From: Ascidia mentula
Lineage: Eukaryota; Chordata; Ascidiacea; Phlebobranchia; Ascidiidae
Direction of reading: 5' to 3'
Assembly (NCBI GenBank): GCA_947561715.1
Contig: OX387204.1
Coordinates: 1,927,001-1,991,000, forward strand
DNA length: 64,000 bases
Position 1 is the stretch's first letter, and each line of letters begins with the position of its first letter. Under the pieces are notes generated by a model. The model made no database searches. It was given only the letters and a program-made list of their open reading frames with translations, and was not told where the DNA came from. Below are positions 13,701-26,800 of the stretch, piece by piece. Position numbers and translations under genes: made by a program.

Positions 13701-16536
13701 CGTTATTGTGCACGAGGAGGTGACCTTTATAAACTGGGCACTCTTATCCTGTTCCTTATGGTAATAATGCCTTTATAGTGATCTGCATTTTTCTTTAATT
13801 TTCTTGTTTGTTATTGCTGTATGTAAACTAAATTTTTTTGACAATTCAAAACACAATTGTGGACTCAACATCTAGGCTATTATTTATTTTTGATGTTTGC
13901 ACTAAACTGCCAACTAACATCCGGTAGTTTATAATAGTGGTCTGCCGCACGTTAGCAGTTGGGATTTAGAGTTGAGTTTAATGGCGTTTCCTTGTAGCTG
14001 CTTCAACGCCAGTGGCTGTTGGGCCCATCTGTTGAAAAGCGGACAGCTGATCAAATATGTACATTTCTGTTATAATCTAACGCCACTCTTGCTGCTAGTT
14101 CCTGTAGCTGAATACCGTTGAGATGACAGTCTTAATTTTTAACAACCGAAACCTGATCATGCGTAAATGTTTTAGCGACAAAACTAAAATCAAATGCAAC
14201 ACTTCTGATTGTCAGGTGTCACCAAATCGCGGTTTAGCCTCATAGCATGACTGTATAATTAGGTTTGTATATTCGGCGTACAGAACAAACACAGCGGGAG
14301 TACGAGCTACTGCTGCATACAGAGAATAATTTGTGTAACAGAAAAACTAATTTCGTTCATTACTGCTTCTGTGCATCCAATATCGTGAACTGAACTGTGC
14401 CATAGACTAGGAACGAGAATTTAGTTTTAATTTTGCCGATTTTAGGCGCGTGCTTTACCGTGAACTTGTCTCCCGATCTTTGCGATATTTGAAAGCTTAA
14501 GAGACCGTCGTAATGTAAACGGACCATTGACTTCGTCGAAACAACCTTTGTAATTTACCTATGAGAACAATTCGACCCATAATGAGCAACCCCCCCTCTG
14601 GTGCACCGTAATGAGAGCTTAATTGCGAAACTACGGATTCTCGGAATGCTATTCCACTTAATAGGATATAAGGCGACTGTGAAGACGAAGTAGCATTCTT
14701 TCGGGGCAGTAATATGGCACTACATGGATTGCACTTTGACAGTATACACACTTTCAACATCTCCAGTAATTGTTCGTGAAGGTTGAGCGCCAACGAAGTC
14801 CCGCTTCACGAAGTTTTTTCGGGGGTGAAAGGTTTTGCTTTTCTTTGAAACGCCAATCACGTGAATGCTGTTTTCGAAAAGTTGATTTTCGTTCTGTGTT
14901 TTAAGCATCAAGAATAAAAAAATAACGGCCAATAGAAAGGGTTCCGTCGCTAGCGCGGTCCAGACACGCCGGGACCGCTTACTCGGATCGCGCCCTCTTT
15001 TTGTGACGTCATAAAGAACGGGGTGCGCGTGTGTGCGGAACTCGTGCACGCGTGACGTTTCTCTCTTTCCTGCTAGCGCTTTCGCGTTTTTACACTGCCA
15101 GATGGCGACGCCGCACGATTTAATGCCGCCGCGCATGAATATGTGAAGTACGAGTGTTTGTAGCGACGCTGCCACCGGCCCAGGTGCATTAGGAAATCTT
15201 TCCTGGTGTGTTTTAATTTGTACACAAAAAGCTGCGTTAGGTATTTGGTGAAGAAGCTGCGGTCGTTACCGCACAACAACTGTACGAAGGTGTGTTGAGC
15301 CTTCGCCAAATCGAATGGCCTTTTGTGTCAGTTAGTACAGTGATAGCGCGGAGGCTTTTTCCCGAATTTATTGCTTTAACGTAAGCGTGTATTGTGTAAA
15401 GTGACCGAATACATAAAATGATAGATGTTTTCAGTGTGTCGATCGGTTGAAACGGTTTTGCGCGAGTTTTAACGTACGTTTGTGGCTCTTCCAAAATGGC
15501 GTTTTCTCTTTACAACATTAGTCATGTTGAAAGAATGCCAACACCGACGGTTCGCTTGCGCAGCGATGACAGTAAGTGGACAAATTTGAGCAAAATATAT
15601 CTGCTTTTTTTCCAGTATGGGCAAGTAATTGTGTTTTAACCTCATCGTGCGTCACCCCTCATTGAAAGTCTCGAGAAGTCGCTTTTTTTATTGAATGAAA
15701 ACTGTCCCCTAATTTGACTTGCCAGATGGAACCTGACGTATGGACAAAAGCGGGCGCCCCGTCCAGATCAAAGTTTCCATTCGTTTGTTTACGTTTCGCG
15801 TCTTCGCGGGCGTTTAAATTCCACCTTTCCGCTGTGAAATCATCGGTAAATTGCGTCACCCGCCGAACCGCTGAACAAAAACGCCGCGAAAATGGCAGAA
15901 CTTCATGGCAAACCGCGCCCACGAAATTCGATTGAGAAAAGCACAAAGTGCGATGTGGGGACTAGGTTATCAAATTCGCCGTACAATTATGCGATTTTCC
16001 GTGTACAAACTTGTTTCTTTTCCGCCAGATATTAAAAAAACTGTTGCAATTTGCCTAAAGGTAGCTATTTCAGTTGAATTACTAGCGTGAGGTTGTGTAA
16101 AAGATGCGTTAAATTTTGTTGCGTTTGCTTCTTTTCTTATAAGAGACATCTGTGCGTTTTTTTTTTCATTTCAATTTTTGACAAAACGTCTCTCAGAACC
16201 AGTTGCGCAATTTGATAAAACGAAATTGTTATAAAATCGGACTATTAGAGTAATATACTCCACTGATGGCCATAAGAAACACTGGAAGGACTCAATTTAT
16301 AATAACTCGGTATGTTCGTGTACGTTTGGGATTTTTGGAGTCTGTGTCATATTTACTGTTGCTTAAACTCACTAAGACGGTTGGCGTCTACGCTGCGTGT
16401 GTCCACAGACAACTCTGCGGAAAGCTGGAAACCAGTTGGAAAACACAACACCTTACGCGGCTGTTTTTTACTTTCTATCAAGGAAAGTAGTTGATTGTGT
16501 TGCTGTTGCTGCCAGGCATGTTGTGTTTTGATTAAT

Positions 16537-16690
16537 CTGTTCTTCTGGCAAAATTAAACGTAATTTTTATTTACCGTCGTTTCGCCTGCCATTTAACCAG
16601 GCTTCATCAGGGTAATGGTGCATACAGCACACAACCAAGCAGCAGCACATCGGTGAATAAAAGTTACGTTTAATTGTGCCGCAAGAACAG
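16537..16690. mobile_element. MITE copy A, 154 bp with about 27-bp terminal inverted repeats
   Basis: The left end CTGTTCTTCTGGCAAAATTA and its extension to 16563 match the reverse complement of 16664-16690 with three mismatches in 27 bases. The interior carries TTTCGCCTG...AGGCTTCATCAGGGTAATG, which recurs in copy C near 63.65 kb. There is no coding capacity. The termini resemble copies at 21856, 46274 and 63607, so this is one dispersed non-autonomous DNA transposon family. Its superfamily is not clear to me. Confidence 0.8.
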
Positions 16691-19360
16691 ATGAGTTAAA
16701 CTAGTTTGTTTCCACTTTTGTAGTAACGTTGTCTTCCATCGTGGTCGAGCAAAAAACATTGAAACTCAACGAAAAACAAAAAGATTTTCTCTTGCAGTTT
16801 CGTGGGTTTGTTGATGACGTCAAGACCAACTTGGGCAACGTTTTCTGCGCACGGTGCGTTTCGCCAGCTTCCACAGTTGCTTGGGACAGGTAATGTTGTG
16901 GCCGCCACTCCCGTCGGTCAAAAGGTCGCACTTAAATATAGAACTCCTTCGCTCCGTATTGAACTGCGCACGAGAACGACCGGCCAGCGCGATTTTTTAT
17001 TGCATTCGCCGTTTCCGACTTCACGCCGGGCCTTCGGAACGTTTGTTTTTGCGATTATGACGTCACAATGGTTCTCCTGCGTCACGTGATCGCCAGGAAG
17101 CCGGTTTGTCGTTTTCGTATTGAGGAAGCCTCAGTATGATAACGACGACACACGCGCGCTTGTGTGTGTACGGGTGGGCGTGTTTTACACGTTTTAAATT
17201 ATCAGAGATTGTGTTGAGGTATATGCGTTCATTGTTGTTGGAGACGTAACCTCAAGTGAAGGCGTCGAAATTGTTCGTGGCATTTTTTTAAGTGAACGCT
17301 TTTGGAAGGATGGCAAAATCATGTTTGTTGTTCGAAACGCTTTGCTGTGCGGCAAGGTTTGCTTGGTTCGTTTGGCGGATCAAAGTAAGCCATCAACAAA
17401 CCTGCGTCGGTTTTGAAGACGGGTTTTGGTTAGGTTCTTAGAGATGGAGCCACAAAAAGTTAGGTTTTGGAGACCTCCTGGAGAAACTTGTTGTTTAGCC
17501 AACAAACTTGTGGTACTTTCGATGTGTGGTTCAAGTGCTGTTTTATAATAGTAGTTTTCTGTTAATGGAGTTATTACATCGAACAAGCGTTTGTATTTGC
17601 AACCACGCAATGAGGAAATTACTAATTAGTGAGTCGTTCAGCACACAATTTATGTATTTCAAAACACACAACAGTGTGGTTTGCTTTTCTGTAGTAAAGC
17701 AATGTAAAAGAAACATTTCCGATTGCGTTGCAGCTATTAAGTCTCCCAGAGAGCAGCTGTTTGAAGTTTAAATGGCAGACGTTCGTTTTCGGCACGTTTC
17801 ATCTCCGGTGCGACAGCTGGAGCGTGACGTCCTTTAATTGGTTGAATTTGCCACGTGGTTGCGGCGTAGCGGATTCTTTGTTCGATTCGGCATGTGTGTC
17901 TGTGGTTGTTTAAAATCGTTTCTTGTTTAACAATGTTCAATTTTTCTGTTTTGCAGGATCAGGATCTGTTAATTTATTACTATTTATTTGCTTCTGCCTA
18001 ATTATTACTAGGCACGATGGGAATGTAGTTCGTTGCTTTCGCTGCCAAGTGATTCTAAGGTGAGACGAACTGCTTTTTCAATTTCTCTGAAAAACCGGTA
18101 TTTCAAGATGCTCATTGTTCGCCGAAAACCTTCCTGACAACCCGACAATTTTCAATTTGCCTACAACAACCCAGCAAACTATTTGCTTGCATATTTGCAC
18201 ACACCGCTGGTGACTTTTTCGAAACCCTACTTCCCCCATGTCGGTAAAGTTTCCAAAATTTTCGCTTTGAAAAAACGTCACTTTTGCCATCAGGTTGTTT
18301 GGAAACTTGGTAGTTTCGCGTCGAACGTCAATGAGTGAATTATGAGGTCACTGAGGCTAATTTTTGTTCCGCGTATGACGCATAATCGGTGCGGAGTGCG
18401 ATACCAGACGCAAGCCTTTCTCCTTTGAACTTTCGGGAAGTTTTGATTCGGTTTATGCATCCATCGTTGTCATGTGCGATAGCGATAAGTTACCGAACGT
18501 TACAAAATATAAGCCCTGGGTTATGTCAGCCACGCATAATGCAGTTTATAGCAGTATCTGGCCGGAGAACTAAGTTAGATCAGTGTCCCTAACCTAATGG
18601 ACTCAGGACCGATTTAACGTGATATTAATAGTAATATTTTCAGGAAAATGTGACAGATAAACACTGTGCAAATAAATAAGATGCAACTTTTTATTACGCT
18701 GTGTAAGAGTAAGTCTTGCCAAAGACTAATCCAACCGCTATTGCTGGCTGGATTTGGTTTACAATCTGCTTTCGTGAGTGCGTGCATAAGCGTGTGACAT
18801 CTTTAGATTAAGGTCGAGAATACGTTTTCCTGTACAGACCGTTTAAATATGCCTTCGGGACTGTGATGGTTGCGGTTGACATTCGGGTTTAATGTCGTTT
18901 GTAAGTGATTGATAAAACTTTTTTTTTAGGTTAGAAACAAACTTCTTATCCAACTGTGATTGTTCGAATTATGTGAGATTATGGCGGAGGTGACACAACG
19001 CAAAGTAAGGTACAGAGACATGGAAAGAACAAGCTTGTCCAGAAAGAGGTACGAAAGTGTAATAAAAGTACTAATGACTTACTGCCAGAGGAATGGTTTA
19101 CAATTTACCAGATACTTAATGTAGAAAAAAAAAATATTTAACCAAAACAGTGCAGTCTTGACTTTCAACATTTACATTATGATGATAATGTTATTAGTTG
19201 TCTTTCAGCACACCCGCCATGATAGCAATGATCTTTGCTTTTCAGATTCCAAAAGAAGAAATTTCACAGCACCCAGGGTGTCTCTATGAAAAGCAGGTGC
19301 ATTACCATGGCGCATAAATAAACCCCTGTGGAATAAATTAATCAAACCTAAAAATTTCAG

Positions 19361-22300
19361 GCAACAAGCCAACCTATCGGTGTACACCACCCAAACCTCT
19401 ACCTCAACCCCAATCAACTATGCCGGTCACAATACCTCTTTTGTTACCATGGCAACCTCCCCCACCGTCACCGCGACAAAGTCGATGGTGTCAAGTCCCA
19501 TGTGCCTAAGCCAGTTGAGCAAGCAAGCGGAGAGCTCGGCTCTATGCAACGTCCGACTGTCTGAGGACCAAAGGAGAACCTCCGAGTACCAGTGCACAAG
19601 TCCCAGCCCTGGCAACCAACTTCCATTGCTTCGTATGCCAAAACATGATGCCACTAGTGATGAAGATGTGGAGATGATTGCCGACAGTCCTGACTCTGGA
19701 TTTGAGTCAACCACCACAAGCAGTGGCTCAGTTGTGGATTTTGATGAGAGCTCGTCGAAGTCAGATAGTTTTGATGAACTCAAGGTCTCAAGGCCACATT
19801 CTGTGAACTTTGACCTGAGCGAGAATCGTTTATGCCTTATCCCTCCACCCAAAGCAGAGCCAACACCTACAAAGAAAGGTAAAATCAATATGTACTCTCT
19901 TTCCGCTTGTGTCATCATTGAAATTTTATGAAATATTTTTCTATAGTGGTATGGAGATATTTTATGCTAATGCAATTTGAATGCCTGTTTTTTTTTAATA
20001 TGAACTTCTGTTTGTAAATCATATATTAAGCAACTGTTTTTTCAAACCTTTAGCTCACACATATTTGTGATATAAAAAAAGCAACACACATATATCCAAC
20101 CTCACTTACAAAGAGTGATTGACGGTCAGCCTCAATGCGATCTTTTCTTTTGAAATATCGCATAAATATTAATTTTTCCTAAATGCCATCGTCAGTTTCT
20201 GGACTAAAAAGAATAAACACAATCAGAAGCAAAGTTCAATGTTAACTCCTATGTATAAAAATGTATATGTTCAGTGATAAAACATGTATGCCAATGGGAG
20301 GAATGCATGCAGCAATTCCCAACTTCATGCGAGTTACACCTCCACTTGACTGACCATCATGTTAATTCAACTACAACCAGGTAATGATTTGTCATGTTGC
20401 AAAATGTGTATATCAGTACCATGTGTTTATTGACATTTAATATATGAGCACTATTACTGTAAACTCTCTTGCATAAGTTTTACATTTGGAAAATAGTAAT
20501 TTACTGATTAGCGTAGCACTAATGCAAACATGTCAAACACTAAACTGTTTATGAAACATTAATGATAATATACTCCCCAAAAAGTATTTTGCACCTGGGA
20601 GTTTGTGCATTTTGTAACACACGTTTTCTGTGTTGAACAGTTTTTGCTGCATGTGGACTGGTTGTAAAGTTTACAACAAAACCACAAGAAACCTGTCCTG
20701 CCTCGAGCAGCATATTCGTATTCATAGTGGAGTGAAAAGATTTCAGGTAAGTCTGATAGCATCTGGAACTTGATCCTGAATGTTTACTGATATTTATTTT
20801 CTGCCTGTTACCAAATAGAAATTCAAGACTTTAGAAAAGCATTTTAATTTGAAGTCTCATGAAATAGGAGTTTTTTTTAAATATTATTATTTTTGATTTA
20901 TAATGAAATTTTTACTTTGGGTGTCTATCAGTTAACATTTGGTATCGGTCGAAAAGGTTTGTGCTGTTGATAGCCATTAAGGGAGGTGGGGAAGTTAATT
21001 TGAACAGGCTAATTTGTAAAGTCTTGCAGTGACGGTGTATCTGAACATGAGTGGCTTATTTTTGCAAGAAAAATTTTGAATTAGAGCTGCCAGGCATGGC
21101 AATCATATATCCTCTGGCAAACTAACTACGTTTTCTCAATAACGTTTTATGTCTTATCTCAGTGAAAGTGTATCGTATAACGAAACCTAGATTAGAATAA
21201 AATAATTTTGCCAGAAAACTCCGATGTGAACTCCCTGGTTACTTTTCAGTGCTTGTTGGAAGGCTGTGACGCAAGTTTCAGCTCGCAACAGGGCCTTGCT
21301 CGTCACGTGCCATCACACTTCAGCGAGTTTAACATCCCAAAAGCCAAGTTGTCGTCGCACGGCGAAAGAAGATTTCTGGTGAAACGACGGCGAATCAAGG
21401 ACAAGAAAAAAGCCCTAGGTACTGCGATTATTTTTAACAGCAGTTGTTACGTAAATAGCCAAGCGTGATTAATAAATGGCACTTCCCATTTAGACATCTC
21501 GCTCTGCGTGATGTCATTTAGTCGATATAGCAAGTCCGACTTTGCCGATCATTTGTTATTTTTAACCAGTACGCACTGTGACGCAACAAACGTGCTCGCG
21601 CGTGTTCTTTGTCGAGGTCTGGCGGGAGTAAAAAGCCATGGGATTTAAATAGGATTTATCGCCGGCCAACGTTTACCTCACAGTTGCCTTGAATCTCTCT
21701 GTGACGTAATAATCGAATACAATTATGCTACATCACGAGGTTTTTTGTTTGGCTCTGTTAATGCTTCATATGAACTTGTTTAAATGGATGATTGTTAGTG
21801 CAGGTAAATACAAGGATGTTTGTTATATAACTGCTGTATATTTTTTTCAATTAACCTGTTCTTCTGGCACAATAAAACATACATTTTTTTTTCAACATTA
21901 CCCTAATGAAGGGTAGTTGAAAAACAGCTCAAACGTCTTGAATAAAAGTACGTTTAATTGTGCCAACAGGACAGATTAATTGAAATACAATATGCCTGGC
22001 AACAATATAACAACTGCTTTGTCACCTACTTTGGGCAAATGCCCTTATCAACGTCATAACGGAGCAACTAAAGTTCATAATTAACGATACCAAGTAAATA
22101 ATAACACTGACAGCAATTTTGCCCTGTCGCATAATTAAGGTTTGTACAGTCTACCTGATACTTTCAGAAGCTTTATGGTGTTGAGTTTTGCATATTAGAG
22201 GTTAATTTGAATAATTTAGTGTTGCGTGCTGTAATTAATTGCTATACTTTCTGCCTTCCAGCCAATGTACATGATTTCTTGGACCAACGAACCGTCGATA

Positions 22301-23838
22301 CACTTTTGACGTCACTCGTGCAGCGCGAACGAATGACATCACCGGATGCTACGTCACAGGTATTGTTTGGGCTGCTTTCGTTTTTAGTGAAGTTATGCAG
22401 CGGTCAATTATTTGTTGGTTTGTTTAAACTTTATTAATTAAGAAACATAAATTGTTGAAATTAGGCAAAAAATTGCAGTCTGGGCTTAATTCAAAAAACG
22501 TTATCCCGCAGTAGCATGCCAGTAATTATGTTTGCCAAAACATGCCACGGTTTGTTGCGCCTAATCGCCGTGTGGTACTGAAACTCCAGCCGCGGGAATG
22601 GTTTATGGATTTAGAAGCAGGATTTGATAGTTTAAGTGGGATTTCGCGCTCGTTGTGCCCGCTTGCTCATGGCGTTGGCTCGTTATTCGGTTTTGCGTAA
22701 CTTCAAGTGACTTTCGGCACTGCAGAGCATTGGCGGGGAAGTGTTTTTACTAAGGTTTGCCCTTTGACCTTCAAATCGCTGCCCTTTGGCCAAACATTCA
22801 AAACACGAAGCTCGTTCCACGGTACCAGGAACGATTGGTTGACCCACTTGCGAGATAAAGCGGCACTCACTGTGACGTCATAAACCGATCGCGCGATATG
22901 GAAACCAACAATAAATCCGTCGCTTGGAGACTTCAGCAAGGCGCGGTTTTGCTATGTTGCGTAGCAATATGTAAATTGTTACGTTATAATAACAGATGTG
23001 CGGCTGTTTGTGGCTGCTTGCATGAAAAATTGCCAAGTATTTTTAACGTTTTTATTCAAATAAGCCTTGTTGAACAACACCAAGAAGTTGTTTTTAAGTT
23101 TGTGTTTGTAAATGAGCTGATGGTTGCGTGTGTTCGTATATCATATATTCGTAAGATCGAATCCTGCATTGAATTATTCGTTTCAAACAAAACAATTGCG
23201 ATTGTGCGTTTAAGATCCTGAATGAAATTATTACGTGTTTCTACCAAATGACAGTGTTTAATATTTCGTTGTACCGAATTTCGATGCTCTCTTAGCTGTC
23301 ATTAAACCACGGTTGGCCAATATCCATGCATTTTCCACTTGATAAAAACTCAAATACAATTGTCCTTTTTGTGCATATTGTTATTCTCCATTGTGACGTG
23401 GTTTACATTGTCCTTGCCATTGTGGCGCAATTGTTAGCATTCACATTCACGTAAAGCACGCCAAGTGTAGTTCTGTCGACGTAAACTTACTCATACAAGA
23501 AGTATGTAAAGCAAGCGGCCCAAGGCGACACGTTGTTCTGTTGTGTAACACTTTGTTTTGTTCCAGATTCAGTGCAGGCGACGCGATGCATCGGGTCTTC
23601 TGTGGCATTTGGGCGAACCTGACCTTACGTAAGTTTTGGACCGCATTTGGCCGCGGGCGACTTGCCTCCGATTTTTGCGTAAATAAACTAAAAATTGTGA
23701 CCGCTCGTTTGCAGGTGGAAGGAGGTGGATCTTAGGAAAGACGGACCGCGACTTTTCTTCGCATCTCCGCGACCCAGAGGCCGAAAGTTGAAGGTAAAAA
23801 AACGTCTTGTTGTTATAAAACACAAATATGAAACATGA
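19361..23838 (+). CDS. AEBP2: AEBP2-like PRC2 accessory zinc-finger protein
   Basis: Coding exons: 19449-19878 (exon begins 19361), 20275-20380, 20641-20746, 21250-21418, 22262-22359, 23567-23628 and 23715-23838 (stop TGA 23836-23838), giving 364 aa with every splice phase consistent. AEBP2 is a nuclear cofactor of Polycomb repressive complex 2 that binds DNA and stimulates H3K27 methylation. The match rests on three C2H2 fingers: C149/C154/H167/H171, C182/C187/H203/H207 ([10 protein letters not shown], vertebrate CLWKGCKVYN) and C215/C220/H233/H237 ([13 protein letters not shown], vertebrate SQGGLARHVPTHF). A basic run ([10 protein letters not shown], about 257-267), [10 protein letters not shown] and a basic C-terminus follow. 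The first 143 residues are Ser/Asp-rich and unconserved. ATG 19449 was chosen for its ACCATGG context. The last exon reads through a donor-like GTAAAA to a tail resembling the AEBP2 end. Confidence 0.9.
20275..21418 (+). CDS. AEBP2: AEBP2 exons 2-4: the three C2H2 zinc fingers
   Basis: Each finger has its own exon. Exon 20275-20380 joins codon phase 1 of the long first exon and encodes finger 1 (VCQWEEC ... HLHLTDHH). Exon 20641-20746 encodes finger 2 and ends exactly at the HSGVKRFQ linker. Exon 21250-21418 starts with the first Cys of finger 3. A competing acceptor at 21213-21214 would break the finger linker and is out of phase, so 21250 is preferred. In vertebrate AEBP2 the fingers contribute to nucleosome and PRC2 contacts. 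Confidence 0.9.
21856..21974. mobile_element. MITE copy B in AEBP2 intron 4
   Basis: The left terminus CTGTTCTTCTGGCACAATAA and the right terminus ending AATTGTGCCAACAGGACAG are imperfect inverted repeats of the same family as copy A. The flanks extend the symmetry (CAATTAAC on the left, ATTAATTG on the right). The element is about 119 bp and lies inside the intron 21419-22261. Confidence 0.75.
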
Positions 23839-26800
23839 GAAGGCGTGTTTTTATGGCTTTTACGTGGAGTCAAACGTTTGTAACTTGCAATCATGGAGCA
23901 AACAGAATCAAATTTACCGCCATGAAAATTTATTTTTGTTTAGATCGGGAGATTAAATGGTAGCATAAAACCTATCTGTGCATATTTACGTAGCATCTAA
24001 TTAAAATCACTAATATTAAGGTTCACTACCATCTGCTACCAATGTCAATATGCAATACATCATACTATCCTTTACTGTTGTGCGTTGACTTGAATTAACA
24101 ATCCCCAGTACGAAAAACTTGATGTAAGGAGCTTCTTTCATTTTCAAGTCTTGTAACAAACTTTTTGGTGCAGCCGAAGGCTTGAGTTCACGACGTTGCT
24201 CTGACGCCACCCAGCGGACGTAGCAGTTTCTTCGACGATCCCGCTAAGCGGCGCGCTCCTTTTTACTTTTGTATTTTCGTTGTCCTCCAAAAACCCATCT
24301 AGTGAAAATTTAGCCAAATTCGTCACAGTAGCCCAATTGTTTCGTAGCAATGTACAAACAAAGCGATTCACTATGCATTGTCGTGTCCAACCAAATGGCC
24401 GTTAGTCATCATTTAACCGCCGACTCATAGAAAAATGTCGCAGTTATATTTTTTCCAGTCGTTTTGTCCAACTTTATTCGTGTAGTTGTAGCGAAGTCGC
24501 CGTTTTGTGAACAAAAATTCACCTGAATTCTGGAGAAATTAAAAGCTATTGCGCAATGCCTAAAACCCAACGTAGTTTGTGATCTCCTATCCAATAAGCC
24601 TCACCACTAGAACAGTTTAACGTGGGACACGTTTGCCGTGAATTCAAATACTGTGGCCTAATTTATATTTCCGGTAGTGCCGCTTTGGGGGAAATATTCA
24701 GCTGTGCTTTCTGTGTTTAATCGTTAAACCACAGCGCGGACCGATAACTTAACAAATCGCCGTTACATTCCGCTGCGGTCTTAAGCGTGTTCATGCGACT
24801 TCCTTCTTTCCTCCGTATTTTTATACTTCCCGTGGTTGCTGTTATACTTGGTCTGTGGCGTATCTTCTTCGCTCATTCGTTGCCGTTTCGTTTGTTCGTT
24901 TTCACCGCGCCTAAAGTACTGATTTCTCTGTGGATTGTGACGTCATTGAGTTGTTTGTGAAAGTCGCTGCTTTTCTGTGTCGTCACACTCTCTTTGTGTC
25001 TCGTGTAGATTTTTGATGACTTTCGAAATAAACACCCCGGAAACTGCATTCACTTCAATTTCACTTGGAGATTGTGAAAGGTTCGTCAGCAGGGGTGCAC
25101 AAAAATTTGCCCACAATAAAAGTATTTCCTCTTCATTAGAATACATTTTTGTGCCTTGCTATATATTGGTTTTCGCCTCTTAAGTGATCCACGATGTGCT
25201 GTGCTAAATTGGCCTGGTTGCTCCACAGACCAGTTGAGAAACCAATGTAACAAACTCTTGCTCTTGAGATCGAGGGTTCAAATCTCACCGGGAGCGATCT
25301 TTCATATCATCTTCAAATCACCAGAAAGTGACTTTGATCCAGCAAAACCGCAACTGCGGTGTAATTGCATATTAAAATCGATAAGTGACAGTTCAGGCCT
25401 TCGAAATCTTCCTGTCCAAGCATACGAAAAAGCATTGTTTCTCCATTACTTTAGGAATACAGAATGGAGATTATCCACCTGCGTACTTCCGCAAAACCGC
25501 ACAAACGGAAAGGAAACGCCATAACTCTTGTTAAAGCCGAGGCCATTTGGTGACGTCACAACCACCCACTTCCAGGGCGCCGTTATTAGTTCGACTCGTT
25601 TGTTCGACAATTGATAGATTTGTCAACTGTCTTTATGATTCGCTCTCAACTTAATCTCGCTGAAGGGAAGCTTCAAAAGTGTTCAAGCGCCGAATTAAAA
25701 TACTACAGGAACGTCGACATATTATTCATCTTGTGCCGCGCGCCTGTCACGTCATCTTCAAGCCGGGAAGGGTCGAATGGCCACATATAGAAGGCTGCTT
25801 GGCGTGGCATTTAAGGTAAGGAAGTAGCAATGTGGGCTTCCGTTAGCTGCTGGCGCCAAGAGAAATAAACAAAGACAGGAGGGGAGAGTCAAACAGCACA
25901 TCCCAACCACATCTGCGGTTATTTTATTAGGCGCTGAAGGAAAGCGCGCGCCATTATAAATGCGAGTGTGCGTTGGTGTGCGTATATCAGGATGGAGAGT
26001 GCGTTTACAGCTAGGACTTGGGCCAATAAGGGCCACTTTAGTCGACTTCCAGCTGAGTTGTTCTCTGAAAAAACATGTCCAAACAGCAGCTGGCTTAAAA
26101 TCAAAGCTTGGAGGTCAGGCTAAATGTGTACGCCAGGCATAAACAGAGCATGACAACCATTCAATTGGCGTTGAGACGACCTTGAATGAGCAGCGCTCAA
26201 TAATTGAATACTGACGTGAAAATCTTGTGAAAACAAATCGTGTCGAACACGACGTTTTGTGGCTTGGGATATTTAGGTTGGGCAATTTTGCACGATCAGT
26301 GTTTAAAAGCAGAAACTGTACTTGTACTTATTATCCCCCGCTGGGGTGTAAGTGTATAACTTGACAAGTCGACGGTCGTAGAATAGGAAAGTGTAGATTG
26401 CTGGTATAAAAAGTTAGTTACATTCTGGGATTGACTTTGGTTGTCCGGAGACTTCAAATTGACAGAATTGCAGATCTTGTTCGTGGTCGTAAATTTACTG
26501 AAAATCTGTAAGTCTTGTTCAGATGTTCTCGTATCAATATAGCAAGATACGTGCCTTTGAGCTACAACTGTTATTGCTTTAAATGTTGATTATTCTGCAC
26601 ATAGCCTACATTATGAACTATTTGGTTAAGCTTAATATTTCGCTAGATTGTGTGGGTAGCCTACACAAAATTAATTTAATTTCAAACAATAAAATGCGCA
26701 TGCATTTACGAGATAGCAAATATTACTAACGTTTGATCACAGCAGTTTAATATGTTTCACATCAAAGGTCCATTTGGCGTGCAGGTTAAAAGCAACAGAT

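Larger units (their letters stand above)
2830..19360. other. Gene-poor region upstream of the AEBP2-like gene
   Basis: No exon set with matched splice phases and recognisable protein was found on either strand in these 16.5 kb. The longest open frames (151 codons on the minus strand at 14720-15175, 126 at 9738-10118, 110 at 7715-8047) look like nothing known and are within chance for this base composition. Contents I can name: a hAT-like terminal motif at 7768, a MITE at 16537-16690, and TGACGTCA palindromes at 6297, 15004, 16815 and 17058. A short ATG-initiated stretch at 18981-19004 ends at a donor-like GTAAGG, but its phase does not fit the AEBP2 frame, so it could only be leader sequence. 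The region may hold distal regulatory DNA or non-coding first exons. Confidence 0.5.

Noticed and set aside
14720-15175. 151-codon minus-strand open frame with a hydrophobic stretch
   Set aside because: No family resemblance, no supporting splice partners, and a frame this long is expected about once by chance in 64 kb at this composition.
18981-19004. ATG GCG GAG... as first coding exon of AEBP2
   Set aside because: Its donor leaves phase 0, but exon 19361 needs phase 2 in the finger-encoding frame.
19427-19918. 163-codon minus-strand frame
   Set aside because: Mirror image of the AEBP2 first exon; Ser-rich coding sequence leaves the reverse frame open.
21208-21249. Extended AEBP2 exon 4 starting at acceptor 21213-21214
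   Set aside because: Would insert 11 or so residues between fingers 2 and 3 and does not match the phase of exon 3; the acceptor at 21248-21249 restores the conserved linker.
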